Positions 33,217-41,676 of a stretch of DNA of 42,466 bases are shown here, piece after piece (within the stretch, counting starts at the first letter, position 1; every line of letters begins with the position of its first letter). The position numbers and the translations under genes were made by a program. The stretch is from assembly GCA_025057155.1 (NCBI GenBank), contig JANWYD010000027.1, forward strand, positions 1 to 42,466, written 5' to 3'. The notes below the pieces were generated by a model. The model saw only the letters and a program-made list of their open reading frames with translations, was not told the DNA's origin and searched no databases. Source of the stretch: Chloroflexaceae bacterium. Its GTDB lineage: Bacteria; Chloroflexota; Chloroflexia; Chloroflexales; Chloroflexaceae.

Positions 33217-34587
33217 TCACCCGTCCCCGCGAATGATCGCCAGCACTTCATCGCGGCGGGCGGCCATCTCTTCGGGCGAGGCGATCGACTCCAGGTTGAG
33301 GCGGATCAGCGGCTCGGTGTTCGAGCCGCGCACGTTGAAGTGCCAGGTGTCGTAGCTCACCGAGACGCCGTCAAGGCGCTCGACCCTGCCATCGGCGTAG
33401 CAGGCGGCGATCTCGTCGAGTTTGGCGGGCACGTCGCGCACCTTCGAGTTGATCTCCCCCGAAATGAAATACTTCGCCTCCAGCTCGGCGAGCAGCACGC
33501 TCATCCTGACGCCGCGCTTCGCCAGCAGTTCCATCAACAGCAGCGACGGAATAATGCCCGAGTCGGCGTAGAAGAAGTCGCGGAAGTAGTAATGGCCGGT
33601 GACCTCGCCGGCGAACACCGCGTCTTCGTTGGCCATGCGCCGTTTGATGAAGGCATGGCCGACCCGTTCCATCAGCGGGATGCCCCCGCTGGCGCGGATC
33701 AGGTCGGGCACGGCCCAGGAGGCGCGCACATCGTAGATCACTCTGGCGCCGGGGGCCTTCTCCAGCAGATACTGCCCAAGGATCGCCGTCAGAAAATCGC
33801 CGGAGATGAAGCGCCCTCGATCATCAACGGCGAAGAAGCGGTCGCCGTCGCCGTCGAAGAGGAAGCCGATGTCGAAGCCTTCGGCGGGCACGCGCGCCTG
33901 CAACTCGGCGCGGTTCTCGGGTTGCAGGGGATCGAGGCCGTGGTTGGGCAGCGTGCCGTCTGGTTCCAGGTACATGCCGGTAAAGATGATCGGCAGGCGG
34001 CGGTAGATCTCCTGGAGGATGGGGCCAACCATGCCGTTGCCGGTGTCGGCGATGACCCGCAGGGGGCGGCCCAGGGCCCCGCCGTTTTCCAGCGCCGCTA
34101 CGTCAATCAGCGAGAGCGCCTTGGCGATGAACTCCTCCTGGAAGTCGTAACGCCTGATGGCGCCCTTGCGCGTGGGTTGGGGAAAGGCTTCGCTCTCAAC
34201 GAGCCGGCGCAGGTCCTGAATGCCCTCGTCGCCGCTGAGCAGGTAGGGCATCTGGCGCACCATTTTGAAGCCGTTGTACTCCTTGGGGTTGTGCGAGGCC
34301 GTGACCATCATGCCGGGCAGCCCGAGGGTGGCGCAGGCGAAGTAGTACTGGTCGGTGCTGACCATGCCGATGTCGGCCACGTCGGCGCCCTGGTCGGCAA
34401 TGCCGCGGGTGACTGCCTCGAACATTGCCGGGCTGGAGGTGCGCATATCACGCCCGACAATAACTGTCTCGGCGCCGAGAAAGGTCACAAAGGCCCGCCC
34501 GATAAGATAGCCGATCGTTTCGTTCAAATCAGAGGGATAGATCCCGCGAATGTCGTAGGCTTTGAAGATTCCCGGGTTGACCTGCAC
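33217..34587 (-). CDS. Phosphomannomutase/phosphoglucomutase
   Basis: It interconverts hexose 6- and 1-phosphates, feeding nucleotide-sugar and exopolysaccharide synthesis. The 456-residue protein has all alpha-D-phosphohexomutase landmarks: FKAYDIRGIYPSDL at the N-terminus, the phosphoserine loop TASHNPKEYNG with Ser98, the metal loop DGDGDR (245-250), the sugar loop GEVTGHYYFRDF (usually GEMSGH; the Glu and Ser/Thr are kept) and the phosphate-binding RGSNTEPLIR. Substrate preference (mannose or glucose) is not certain, but length and loops fit bifunctional bacterial ManB/AlgC-like enzymes. It could supply the exopolysaccharide module elsewhere in the window, but it is not in that operon. 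Confidence 0.92.
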   Translation of the reverse strand: MQVNPGIFKAYDIRGIYPSDLNETIGYLIGRAFVTFLGAETVIVGRDMRTSSPAMFEAVTRGIADQGADVADIGMVSTDQYYFACATLGLPGMMVTASHNPKEYNGFKMVRQMPYLLSGDEGIQDLRRLVESEAFPQPTRKGAIRRYDFQEEFIAKALSLIDVAALENGGALGRPLRVIADTGNGMVGPILQEIYRRLPIIFTGMYLEPDGTLPNHGLDPLQPENRAELQARVPAEGFDIGFLFDGDGDRFFAVDDRGRFISGDFLTAILGQYLLEKAPGARVIYDVRASWAVPDLIRASGGIPLMERVGHAFIKRRMANEDAVFAGEVTGHYYFRDFFYADSGIIPSLLLMELLAKRGVRMSVLLAELEAKYFISGEINSKVRDVPAKLDEIAACYADGRVERLDGVSVSYDTWHFNVRGSNTEPLIRLNLESIASPEEMAARRDEVLAIIRGDG

Positions 34588-34806
34588 AATTGCGCTCCTT
34601 CCGCAGAGAGTGATCGTGCCGGGGGCATGCTACCACATGCGGGTGAACGGCGGCGTTTCCGGTAACGGGACGAGGGTTGACAGTTTGTTCAGGGTGGGAG
34701 GATGAGAGGAAGCACGGGTTGCTTGGGCCCCGGTCTGTCGGGCAACAGACCTGAGCGTAACCCTCCAGGCTGCCCGCAGGCGGACCTGGTTCCCCCGCGC
34801 CCCGCC

Positions 34807-35424
34807 TCACCCGCCCTGTTCGAGGGCCAGCACCTCGCGTCCGAGCAGGCCGAGCAACACGTCGTAGGGGTAGCTGTTCTCGGGATGGTGCTCCATGCGC
34901 CCGCGCTCGAAGTACTGCACCCAGTAGCGGCGACCCTCGATCAGTTCCTCGAAGACGGGGGAGATCGGGTAGCCGAACCGCTCCAGACCCCCGTTACGCT
35001 GCCAGTGTCCGAGGAACCAGCCGCATACGTTGAAGCCGGTTTGCGGAAAATAGACGCACTCAAGCGAGTCAATCGGCTGCTCGCGGGGGAACTGTTGCCA
35101 GGGCCGGCCGGTCAACTCCAGGTACCGCGCGCCGAGGCGTCCAGAAGTTACCAGACCGTCGCGCTGGATCTCCAACCGGCTGCGTTCGAACCACTGCGCC
35201 TGCAACGAACGGCCCTCGACGATCTCCTGGCGCCGGGGCGTAATAGGATAACCGAAGATGGGAAGGCCGCCGTTGCGCTCCCAGCAGGCGCGGATCAGCC
35301 CGCTGATGCAGTGGCCGGTTTCGGGAAAGCAACGCTGACCTCTCTGAGCAGCAGTGGGTTTGGCTGCCAGGGCCGTTAGCATCATGGCGAGGATCGTCAA
35401 CACGGTCAAGAAGTGGCGATGCAT
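34807..35424 (-). CDS. Exported protein with two ETGH/FGYP modules
   Basis: 205 residues with a signal peptide (FLTVLTILAMMLTALAA, then KPTAAQ). The mature part has two copies of a module of about 70 residues: CFPETGHCISGLIRACWERN with GGLPIFGYPITPRRQEIVEG and QWFERSRLEI, then YFPQTGFNVCGWFLGHWQRN with GGLERFGYPISPVFEELIEG and QYFERGRMEHHPEN. These modules are very common at the C-terminus of exported Chloroflexota proteins and resemble LGFP-type repeats that may bind cell-surface polysaccharide. Here they form the whole protein. The function is not known. It has paired cysteines in each module. Confidence 0.82.
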   Translation of the reverse strand: MHRHFLTVLTILAMMLTALAAKPTAAQRGQRCFPETGHCISGLIRACWERNGGLPIFGYPITPRRQEIVEGRSLQAQWFERSRLEIQRDGLVTSGRLGARYLELTGRPWQQFPREQPIDSLECVYFPQTGFNVCGWFLGHWQRNGGLERFGYPISPVFEELIEGRRYWVQYFERGRMEHHPENSYPYDVLLGLLGREVLALEQGG

Positions 35425-35457
35425 AGATCTGGCTCCTCCACCCCCTCCCCCAGCGCT

Positions 35458-35690
35458 CTCAGGTGTGGGGTTTTTGAGCGAGAAGGAGTTTTCGGCATTC
35501 CAGCGCGCTTACGACCCTCATCCCTGCCTCCCTCTCCCTGAGAGGGAGAGGGGGGAGTTGGGCGTCCCAAGGCCCCGGATGGCGCATGCGACGCGAGCAT
35601 GCGCCGGAAAACCCTACACCTGAGAACTCCCCCAGCGGGGGAGGGCCGAGGAGGGGGCGGAAATGCAAGGAAACGTAGTTCACAGACTAT
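35458..35690. repeat. Composite: family A copy 4 (inverted) joined to half of family B
   Basis: 35458-35624 is family A in the opposite orientation (CTCAGGTGTGGGGTTTTTGA, GGCATTCCAGCGCGCTTACG, CTCTCCCTGAGAGGGAGAG, GGGCGTCCC, ending GAAAACCCTACACCTGAG). It is followed directly at about 35625-35690 by the right half of family B (CTCCCCCAGCGGGGGAG, GGGGGCGGAAATGCAAGGAA, GTTCACAGACT). It fills the gap between the divergent genes at 35424 and 35788. The remaining 100 bases include an AT-rich block and a GGAGG ribosome-binding site. Confidence 0.82.
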
Positions 35691-35787
35691 TAAACCTTGA
35701 GTCGAGCGGCGAATACAATATACGAAACGTGACAAAAACTCGTACAGCGGCTGAGAAGACGGCATAGAGCTGGCTGCGGAGGACAAA

Positions 35788-36750
35788 ATGGCCCGGCGAC
35801 AGATTGTTACGGCGCTCCTGATCGCCCAGGTGGCGGGCGCCATTACGATCACCATCGGCCAGATGCTCAAAGACATGCGTGAGCCGACCTTTGCGATCGG
35901 CGTTGTGGCCACCCTGCTGGCCCTCGGTATCCTGGCCGCCTACCGGCGCGGCTTGGAGGCGGCACTGGTGGTGAACATCGTGGCGGTCACCATAGCCGTA
36001 GGTCTGGGAACGCCTGAGAGATTCGTGCGCGAGTATTCGGCGCTGGTGGTGCTGGCGCCGCCAGCGGTGGCGCAGGTACTGGCCGGGCCGCGCTGGATTC
36101 TGGGCAGCGCCCTGGGGTTGCTGGTCATCCTGTCGCTGCGCGCCGGGCCGGAGGCGCGTTTTCTGAGCGCCTATACGAACGACCTGCGCACCCTCGGGAG
36201 CTTCGCCCTGGTGGTGACCTGTATGCTCCTCAGCCGCCTGGTTGCCGATACCGCCCTGCGGGAGGCCACGGCGAACGGCGCGCGGGCCGAGGAGGCGCTG
36301 CGCCGCGCCGATGATCAGGCGATCGAGTTGCGGGCGCAGGCCGAGGCGTTACGCGAACAGAACCAGCGCCAGCAGCGCCTGCTCGACCTGGTGGCAAGGC
36401 TGGAAATCCCGGCGGTGTCCCTGGCCGAAGGGGTCTTGCTGGCGCCCATTGTCGGCCCGATTGACGAAGGGCGCGCCGACGCGCTGGTGGAGCGCCTGGT
36501 GCGGCACGCCAGCGAACAACGGGCGCGCCTGGTGGTGCTTGACGTTGCCGGGGCCTCGGATGTCAACGCCGACGCGGCGCGGGCGCTGGGCGGCGCGGTG
36601 GAGGCCCTGCGCCTCATCGGCTGCCGGGTGGCGATCAGCGGGATCTCCGCCGCGACCGCCAGCGCACTCGCCGAGAGCCAGGTATCGTTCAACGGCGCAG
36701 CGACCGTGCGGACGCCGCGCGAGGCCCTGGAGCGCGAACGGGCGCTCTGA
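35788..36750 (+). CDS. Membrane protein with coiled coil and C-terminal STAS domain
   Basis: 320 residues; the start follows GGAGG by seven bases. Five or six membrane helices fill residues about 7-150 (LLIAQVAGAITITIGQML, FAIGVVATLLALGILAA, ALVVNIVAVTIAVGLG, SFALVVTCMLLSRLVAD). A coiled coil follows (about 155-200, Glu/Ala/Arg/Gln-rich) and then a STAS domain (about 205-310: PAVSLAEGVLLAPIVGPIDE, RLVVLDVAGASDVNADAARA, GCRVAISGISAATASALAES). This resembles RsbR-type stressosome proteins but with a membrane sensor in place of the usual globin-like one. In RsbR the STAS domain is phosphorylated by a switch kinase; no kinase or phosphatase partner is next to this gene. A role in envelope signalling is inference. 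Confidence 0.8.
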   Translation: MARRQIVTALLIAQVAGAITITIGQMLKDMREPTFAIGVVATLLALGILAAYRRGLEAALVVNIVAVTIAVGLGTPERFVREYSALVVLAPPAVAQVLAGPRWILGSALGLLVILSLRAGPEARFLSAYTNDLRTLGSFALVVTCMLLSRLVADTALREATANGARAEEALRRADDQAIELRAQAEALREQNQRQQRLLDLVARLEIPAVSLAEGVLLAPIVGPIDEGRADALVERLVRHASEQRARLVVLDVAGASDVNADAARALGGAVEALRLIGCRVAISGISAATASALAESQVSFNGAATVRTPREALERERAL

Positions 36751-36936
36751 TATGACAATAGCCGATAACCGATAGCCGATAGCCCGCCGGCAGTCGTCCG
36801 TAGGCGCGGCCTGGAGCCGCGCATCAGCGCGTGGCGTGCGGCTGTATGAAGATTTGGAATGAGATCCGGTATAGCCTGGAAAGGCGGGCTTCGCATCGGT
36901 AGAACGCTGCCGCAAGGATCGGCACAGGCTTTCGCT

Positions 36937-37058
36937 ACACCCCCGCCCCCTCCCCAACCCTCCCCCGCTGGGGGAGGGAGGCCGGCGCCTCCCCCCAACG
37001 GGGGGAGGCTGGGAGGGGGGCGGAAATGCCACGCAACTTGCTGTACAGACTACTTATG
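36937..37058. repeat. Palindromic repeat family B, single copy
   Basis: CGCCCCCTCCCCAACCCTCC, a CTCCCCCGCTGGGGGAG hairpin, a CTCCCCCCAACGGGGGGAG hairpin, GGAGGGGGGCGGAAATG and CTGTACAGACTAC at the right end. It lies in the 36751-37135 gap between the convergent STAS and ABC genes. The rest of that gap shows nothing recognisable beyond short GGCGCGGCCTGGAGCCGCG-type palindromes. Confidence 0.75.
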
Positions 37059-37135
37059 TAGTCATAGTGTAGTTCGCGTTGCAACTTTGCGCCTTTGCCT
37101 CATCCTTATCTCCGCTGGCGCAGCCGTGGACGAAC

Positions 37136-39016
37136 CTACGCGGCGAGTTCCTCCTCCCGACGGAACTGGCTGGTGTACAGGGCGTAGTAGGCCCCTCGCA
37201 GGGCCAGCAACTCTTCGTGCGTGCCGCGCTCGACGATCTGCCCGCCCTGCACCATCAGCACCAGGTCGGCGTTGCGGATGGTGCTGAGGCGGTGGGCGAT
37301 GACGAAACTGGTGCGCCCCTCCAGCAGCGTGTCGAAGGCCCGCTGGATCAACCGCTCGGTGCGCGTATCCACGCTGCTGGTGGCCTCGTCGAGGATCAGG
37401 ATGCGCGGGTTGGCCAGCACCGCGCGGGCAATAGCGATCAACTGGCGCTGCCCCTGGCTCAGGCCGGCGCCCCGCTCCCCCAGCCGCGTCTGATAGCCCT
37501 CGGGGAGCCGGGTGATGAAGTCGTGGGCCATGGCCAGTTTCGCCGCGGCAATCACCTCGTCGTCCGCGGCATCGAGACGACCGTAGCGGATATTGTTCAT
37601 TACCGTATCGGAGAAGAGGAAGGTGTCCTGCAAGACGATGCCGATCTGGCTGCGCAGGCTTGCCGCGGTCACCTCGCGTACATCGTGGCCGTCAATCGTC
37701 ACCCGGCCCCGGCTGACGTCGTAGAAGCGCGGGATGAGGTTGATGATCGTCGTCTTGCCCGCCCCGGTCGGCCCGACGATGGCCACCATCCACCCCGGTT
37801 CAGCAACGAAACTGATCCCCTTCAGCACCGGCTCGCCTGGCTTGTACTCGGCCCAGACCTCCTCGAAGGCCACCCGGCCGGTGATCGGCGGCAGCGGCCG
37901 GGCGTCGGGACGATCGACAATGTCGGGCGTCTCGTCGAGCAAGCCGAAGATGCGCTCGCCGCCGGCAATCGCGCTTTGAATGTTCGTCCAGAGCACCGCG
38001 ATCTGCTGGATGGGCTGGTTGAAGCGTTGCACGTACTGAATGAAGGCGAAGACCGTGCCCAGCGAAATGACCGTCGTGCCCAGCAGCGGCTGGTTGCGCA
38101 GGGCGCTCAGGCCGCCGACGACGACGACGATAGCGATGGCCAGGTAGCCCAGGGCTTCCAGCACCGGATTGAGGGCGCTGGTGAAGCTGGCCGCGCGCAC
38201 GTTGGCGTCGCGATTGGCCGCATTGGCGCGCCGGAACTGCTCGATGACCTCCTCTTCGCGGCTGAAAGCCTGCACCTCGCGCGCCCCGGCGATGCTCTCC
38301 TGCAACCCGGCGTTGACGCTGCCCATCTCCTGGCGGCTGCGCCGAAACGCCCGCCGCGCCTGCCGCGAGAAGTAAAATGTCGCCCAGGCCATCAGCGGCA
38401 GCACGCTCAGGCTCAGCAGGGCATAGGGAACGTTGGTTTGCAGCATCAGCGCCCCGGTGATCGTCAATTGCAGCATGCCGCTCACTACGCTCAGCAGGGC
38501 GAAGCCGAGGGTCTGCTGGATGGTGTCGGTATCGTTGGTGATGCGGCTCATGATGTTGCCGGCCTCGTTGCGGGTGTAGAAGCCCAGCGAGAGGCGGTGG
38601 ATCTGGGCGAAGGCGTCCTGGCGGATCCGGCGCAGGGCGCGCTGCCCGGCCCAGTTCAGGGTGAAGAAGGCCAGACCCTGGAGCAGCGAGCCGGCAGTAA
38701 ACAGCAGCGCCAGGATCGCCACCAGGCGCCCCAGGCCGGCCAGCCGGGCCTGCACGTCGAGGCTAACGGCTGGCGGATCGATCCAGCAGGCCGCCGGATT
38801 GGGCGCCAGGTAGCAGTCAACCGCCTGGCCGATCACTGGCGCCGTGGCTACCTGCAGGGTAGTGGCAACGATGATCAGCGCTACGGTCAGCACAATTGCG
38901 TACCACCAGGGGCGGAAGTAGCTCCAGAAGCGCGCCAGCGTTGCGCCGACCCGCTTCGGCTTCTGGGTTTCCTGGTTGAGCAGGCGGGCGGGGCCGCCTG
39001 GACCTCCTACCATCAT
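37136..39016 (-). CDS. ABC exporter half-transporter with catalytic-type NBD
   Basis: 626 residues. The membrane domain (about 45-340) begins FWSYFRPWWYAIVLTVALII and includes the coupling segment SLGFYTRNEAGNIMSRITND. The nucleotide-binding domain has Walker A GPTGAGKTT, signature LSQGQRQLIAIARA (Gln instead of the usual Gly), Walker B ILILDEATSSVD with the catalytic Glu, and the switch His in FVIAHRLSTI. With the gene upstream (39551-41362), whose Walker B Glu is replaced, it fits a TM287/288 or LmrCD-type heterodimeric multidrug or lipid exporter. AAGGAA precedes the start. It is transcribed after that partner, separated by family C repeats, with a MarR gene at the head. Confidence 0.93.
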   Translation of the reverse strand: MMVGGPGGPARLLNQETQKPKRVGATLARFWSYFRPWWYAIVLTVALIIVATTLQVATAPVIGQAVDCYLAPNPAACWIDPPAVSLDVQARLAGLGRLVAILALLFTAGSLLQGLAFFTLNWAGQRALRRIRQDAFAQIHRLSLGFYTRNEAGNIMSRITNDTDTIQQTLGFALLSVVSGMLQLTITGALMLQTNVPYALLSLSVLPLMAWATFYFSRQARRAFRRSRQEMGSVNAGLQESIAGAREVQAFSREEEVIEQFRRANAANRDANVRAASFTSALNPVLEALGYLAIAIVVVVGGLSALRNQPLLGTTVISLGTVFAFIQYVQRFNQPIQQIAVLWTNIQSAIAGGERIFGLLDETPDIVDRPDARPLPPITGRVAFEEVWAEYKPGEPVLKGISFVAEPGWMVAIVGPTGAGKTTIINLIPRFYDVSRGRVTIDGHDVREVTAASLRSQIGIVLQDTFLFSDTVMNNIRYGRLDAADDEVIAAAKLAMAHDFITRLPEGYQTRLGERGAGLSQGQRQLIAIARAVLANPRILILDEATSSVDTRTERLIQRAFDTLLEGRTSFVIAHRLSTIRNADLVLMVQGGQIVERGTHEELLALRGAYYALYTSQFRREEELAA

Positions 39017-39054
39017 CTGAGTGTTCCTTGTTGTCTATGGTGTCAGGCGCTCCG

Positions 39055-39545
39055 GCGCTGGTTGGGAAGATGGGGAAACCAGGTTTCCCCGCGCCCCGGC
39101 CTCGCGGTGGAGGCGGGGAACCCGAGGTTCCCCACGCCCCTGCCTCGTGGTAAAGGCGGGGAACCCGGGGTTCCCCACGCCCCTGCCTCGTGGTAAAGGC
39201 GGGGAACCCGGCGTTCCCCGCGCCGCTGCCGGGTGGGGCGCCCGGCGTCCCAACACTGGTTGGTAAGGTGGGGACCCCGGGTTTCCCCACGCCCCTGCCA
39301 TCTGGGGGAGGCGGGGCAGCCGGGGTTCCCCACGCCCCTGCCTCGTGGTGGAGGCGGGGCAGCCGGGGTTCCCCACGCCCCTGCCTCGTGGTGAAGGCGG
39401 GGAACCCGGGGTTCCCCACGCCGCTGCCGGGTGGGGCGCCGGGCGCCCCCACGCCGGTTGGCAGGCGGGCGAGCCGGGTTTCCCCGCGCCCCTGCCTCGT
39501 GGTGGAGGCTGGGCAGCCGAGGTTCCCCACACCCCGGCCCGGCTG
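39055..39545. repeat. Repeat family C: tandem array of GGGGAACCCGGGGTTCCCC palindromes
   Basis: About ten palindromic cores of the type GGGGAACCCGGGGTTCCCC (for example 39072, 39115, 39158 and 39201, then 39356 and 39399) are spaced mostly 43 bp apart by CACGCCCCTGCCTCGTGGT linkers. Two longer gaps contain CTGCCGGGTGGGGCGCC. It fills the 39017-39550 space between the two ABC subunits and would be transcribed with them. Single cores occur at 42292-42310 and about 26536. Confidence 0.9.
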
Positions 39546-39550
39546 GGTTT

Positions 39551-41362
39551 TCAAGGTGACCCCGTGGCCTCGCTCGTATCCGCCACCAGTTGCGAGTGGT
39601 AGATCTCGGCGTAGATGGGGCTGTTCTCCATCAATTCGGCGTGCGTGCCGCGGGCCGCGACGCGCCCGTTGTCGAGCACGATAATCTGATCAGCGTGTAA
39701 CACGGTGCTGATGCGCTGGGCGATGACGAAGCTCGTGCGCCCCTTCATCAAACGCTCCAGCGCGCGTTGAATGGTCTGCTCGGTCTGCAGGTCAACGCTA
39801 CTGGTCGAATCGTCGAGGATCAGCAAGCGCGGGTTGAGCAGCAGCGCGCGGGCGATGGCGATGCGCTGCCGCTGCCCGCCGGAAAGGGTCACCCCGCGCT
39901 CGCCCACGCGGGTGGCGTAACCTTCAGGGAAGCTCATGATGAAGTCGTGCGCTGCCGCCGCCCGCGCCGCAGCGATCACCTCCTCATCACTGGCCTCGGG
40001 CCGCCCGAAGGCGATATTGTCGCGGATGCTGCCGCTGAAAAGATTGGTCTCCTGCAGCACGATTCCGATCTGCGAGCGCAGGCTGTCAATGGTTACGTCA
40101 CGCACATCGTGGCCGTCAATCAATACCGCCCCTTCACTCACGTCGTAGAAGCGGGGGATGAGATTGATGATGCTGGTCTTGCCACTGCCGGTGGCGCCGA
40201 GCAGGGCGATGGTCTGCCCCGGTTCGGCCACGAAGCTGACGTCGCGCAGCACCGGTTCGCTGTTGCCGAAGTAACGGAAGGCGACATTGCGGAACTCGAC
40301 GCGCCCCTGGATGGGCGGCAGCGGATAGGCGTCGGGGCGTTCGCTGATCTCATTTTCGGTGTCGAGCACCTCGAAGATCCGATCCGCCGAGGCCGCCGCC
40401 TGGGCCATCAGAGCGATGATAAAGCCCAGCTGGCCCAGCGGGAAAAAGACGTAGACCAGGTAGAGGCTGAACTTTTGATACTCGCCCAGGTTGAGTGTGC
40501 CGCCCAGGATCTGCCGCCCGCCGAAGTAGAGGATGGCCGCCTGGCCGATCTGCGCCACCAGAAAGACCACCGGGAACAGGAACGAGAAGACCCGGCTGAC
40601 GCGCAACTGCTGGGCCATCAGATCCGTGGCCGCCGCGTCGAAGCGGCGTTGCTCATACGGCTCGCGAGCGAAGGCTTTCACTACCTTGATGCCGGCCAGG
40701 TTCTCCTGCAAGATCGTGTTGAGGGTCGCCAGCTTCTGTTGCACCACGGCGAAGAGCGGCTGGATTACACGCCCGAAAGTCACAAAAATCACCAGGGCGA
40801 TCGGCAGCAGGGGCAACACCACCAGGGTCAGTTGCAGGTTGGTGAAGGACAGCACTACAAGCGCCCCGCCCAGCAGCAGAAAGGCCTGGACGCTCATAAT
40901 CAGGCCCTGGGCGATGAAGGTGCGTAAGCGCTCGACATCATCGGTGGCGCGAATCATCAGTTGCCCGGTCTGGTTCCGGTCGTAGTAGCTGAAGGAGAGG
41001 CGCTGGATCTTCTCGAAAAGCGCGTTACGCAGATCGAAGGCCAGTCCCTGCGAGGTGCTCTCCGACATGAAGGCCTGGAGGAAGGAAAAGACGCCTCGCA
41101 GCACGGCGAAGAGCAGGATCAGCGCGGCGCCGTTGAGGATGACCCGCTCGGCGACGGCCAGGCTGGCGTTGGCCCGGGTCACGGCCTCGATCATGTTCTG
41201 CACTACCTGGGGCACGGCAAGCTGAGCCAGGGTGGCAATCACCAGGGCGACATAGGCGATCAGGGCGCTGCGGCGCTGATTGCCGAGGTAGCTGATGGCG
41301 CGTAGCAGGCTGCGGCCCCGCCCGGCGCCGCCGGTGGCCCCTATGGACGCGGGCGGATTCAT
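39551..41362 (-). CDS. ABC exporter half-transporter with degenerate Walker B
   Basis: ATG at 41362 (MNPPASIGATGGAGRGRSLL) is chosen because the open region upstream to 41530 is family B repeat. The 603-residue protein has a six-helix membrane domain (SALIAYVALVIATLAQLAVP, SFSYYDRNQTGQLMIRATDD) and an NBD with Walker A GATGSGKTS, signature LSGGQRQRIAIARA, Walker B LLILDDSTSSVD and FVIAQRIST. The catalytic Glu after Walker B is Asp and the switch His is Gln. Both changes are typical of the degenerate site of heterodimeric exporters, so its partner at 37136-39016 should supply the active residues. It follows the MarR gene by 314 bp of repeat-containing DNA and probably belongs to the same unit. 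Confidence 0.93.
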   Translation of the reverse strand: MNPPASIGATGGAGRGRSLLRAISYLGNQRRSALIAYVALVIATLAQLAVPQVVQNMIEAVTRANASLAVAERVILNGAALILLFAVLRGVFSFLQAFMSESTSQGLAFDLRNALFEKIQRLSFSYYDRNQTGQLMIRATDDVERLRTFIAQGLIMSVQAFLLLGGALVVLSFTNLQLTLVVLPLLPIALVIFVTFGRVIQPLFAVVQQKLATLNTILQENLAGIKVVKAFAREPYEQRRFDAAATDLMAQQLRVSRVFSFLFPVVFLVAQIGQAAILYFGGRQILGGTLNLGEYQKFSLYLVYVFFPLGQLGFIIALMAQAAASADRIFEVLDTENEISERPDAYPLPPIQGRVEFRNVAFRYFGNSEPVLRDVSFVAEPGQTIALLGATGSGKTSIINLIPRFYDVSEGAVLIDGHDVRDVTIDSLRSQIGIVLQETNLFSGSIRDNIAFGRPEASDEEVIAAARAAAAHDFIMSFPEGYATRVGERGVTLSGGQRQRIAIARALLLNPRLLILDDSTSSVDLQTEQTIQRALERLMKGRTSFVIAQRISTVLHADQIIVLDNGRVAARGTHAELMENSPIYAEIYHSQLVADTSEATGSP

Positions 41363-41448
41363 CTGAGCTTGCAAGGTGATTTCCTTGTTGGTTAAGAACC
41401 TATCTACAAAACCGGGTTGTCCGATTTTTTGCCGGGAGGGCGTACTAC

Positions 41449-41645
41449 TCTGTGAACTACGTTTTTCGGTAACTTCGCCCCCTCCCCAACCCTCCCCCGC
41501 TGGGGGAGGGAGTCCGGCGCTTCTCCCCAATGGGGGGAGGATGGGAGGCGCTGGCCGCCGCCTCGACGCTCGGCTACGAGGCCTCTCCCCAATGGGGGGA
41601 GGTTGGGAGGGAGGCGGAAATGCAAGGAAACTTCGTTCACAGACG
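41449..41645. repeat. Palindromic repeat family B, enlarged copy
   Basis: CTCTGTGAACTACGTTTTTC at the left and its inverse CTTCGTTCACAGAC at the right form terminal inverted repeats. Inside are CTCCCCCGCTGGGGGAG and two CTCCCCAATGGGGGGAG hairpins separated by an extra 40-50 bp (CGCCTCGACGCTCGGCTACG). It lies in the MarR-ABC gap and generates spurious open frames. Confidence 0.8.
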
Positions 41646-41676
41646 AGTAGCCCGCCCGAACCCTCCCCTCAGTCAG

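Noticed and set aside
33340-34665. A 441-codon plus-strand open frame over the phosphohexomutase gene
   Set aside because: It is a shadow of a clearly conserved enzyme gene on the minus strand.
37079-39196. A 705-codon plus-strand open frame over the ABC transporter gene
   Set aside because: It is a shadow of the ABC gene, Gln/His/Arg-rich, with no domain. The minus-strand product has intact ABC motifs.
41363-41530. N-terminal extension of the upstream ABC subunit
   Set aside because: It is repeat-derived (PPPAGEGWGGG) and the normal start is MNPPASIGATGG at 41362.
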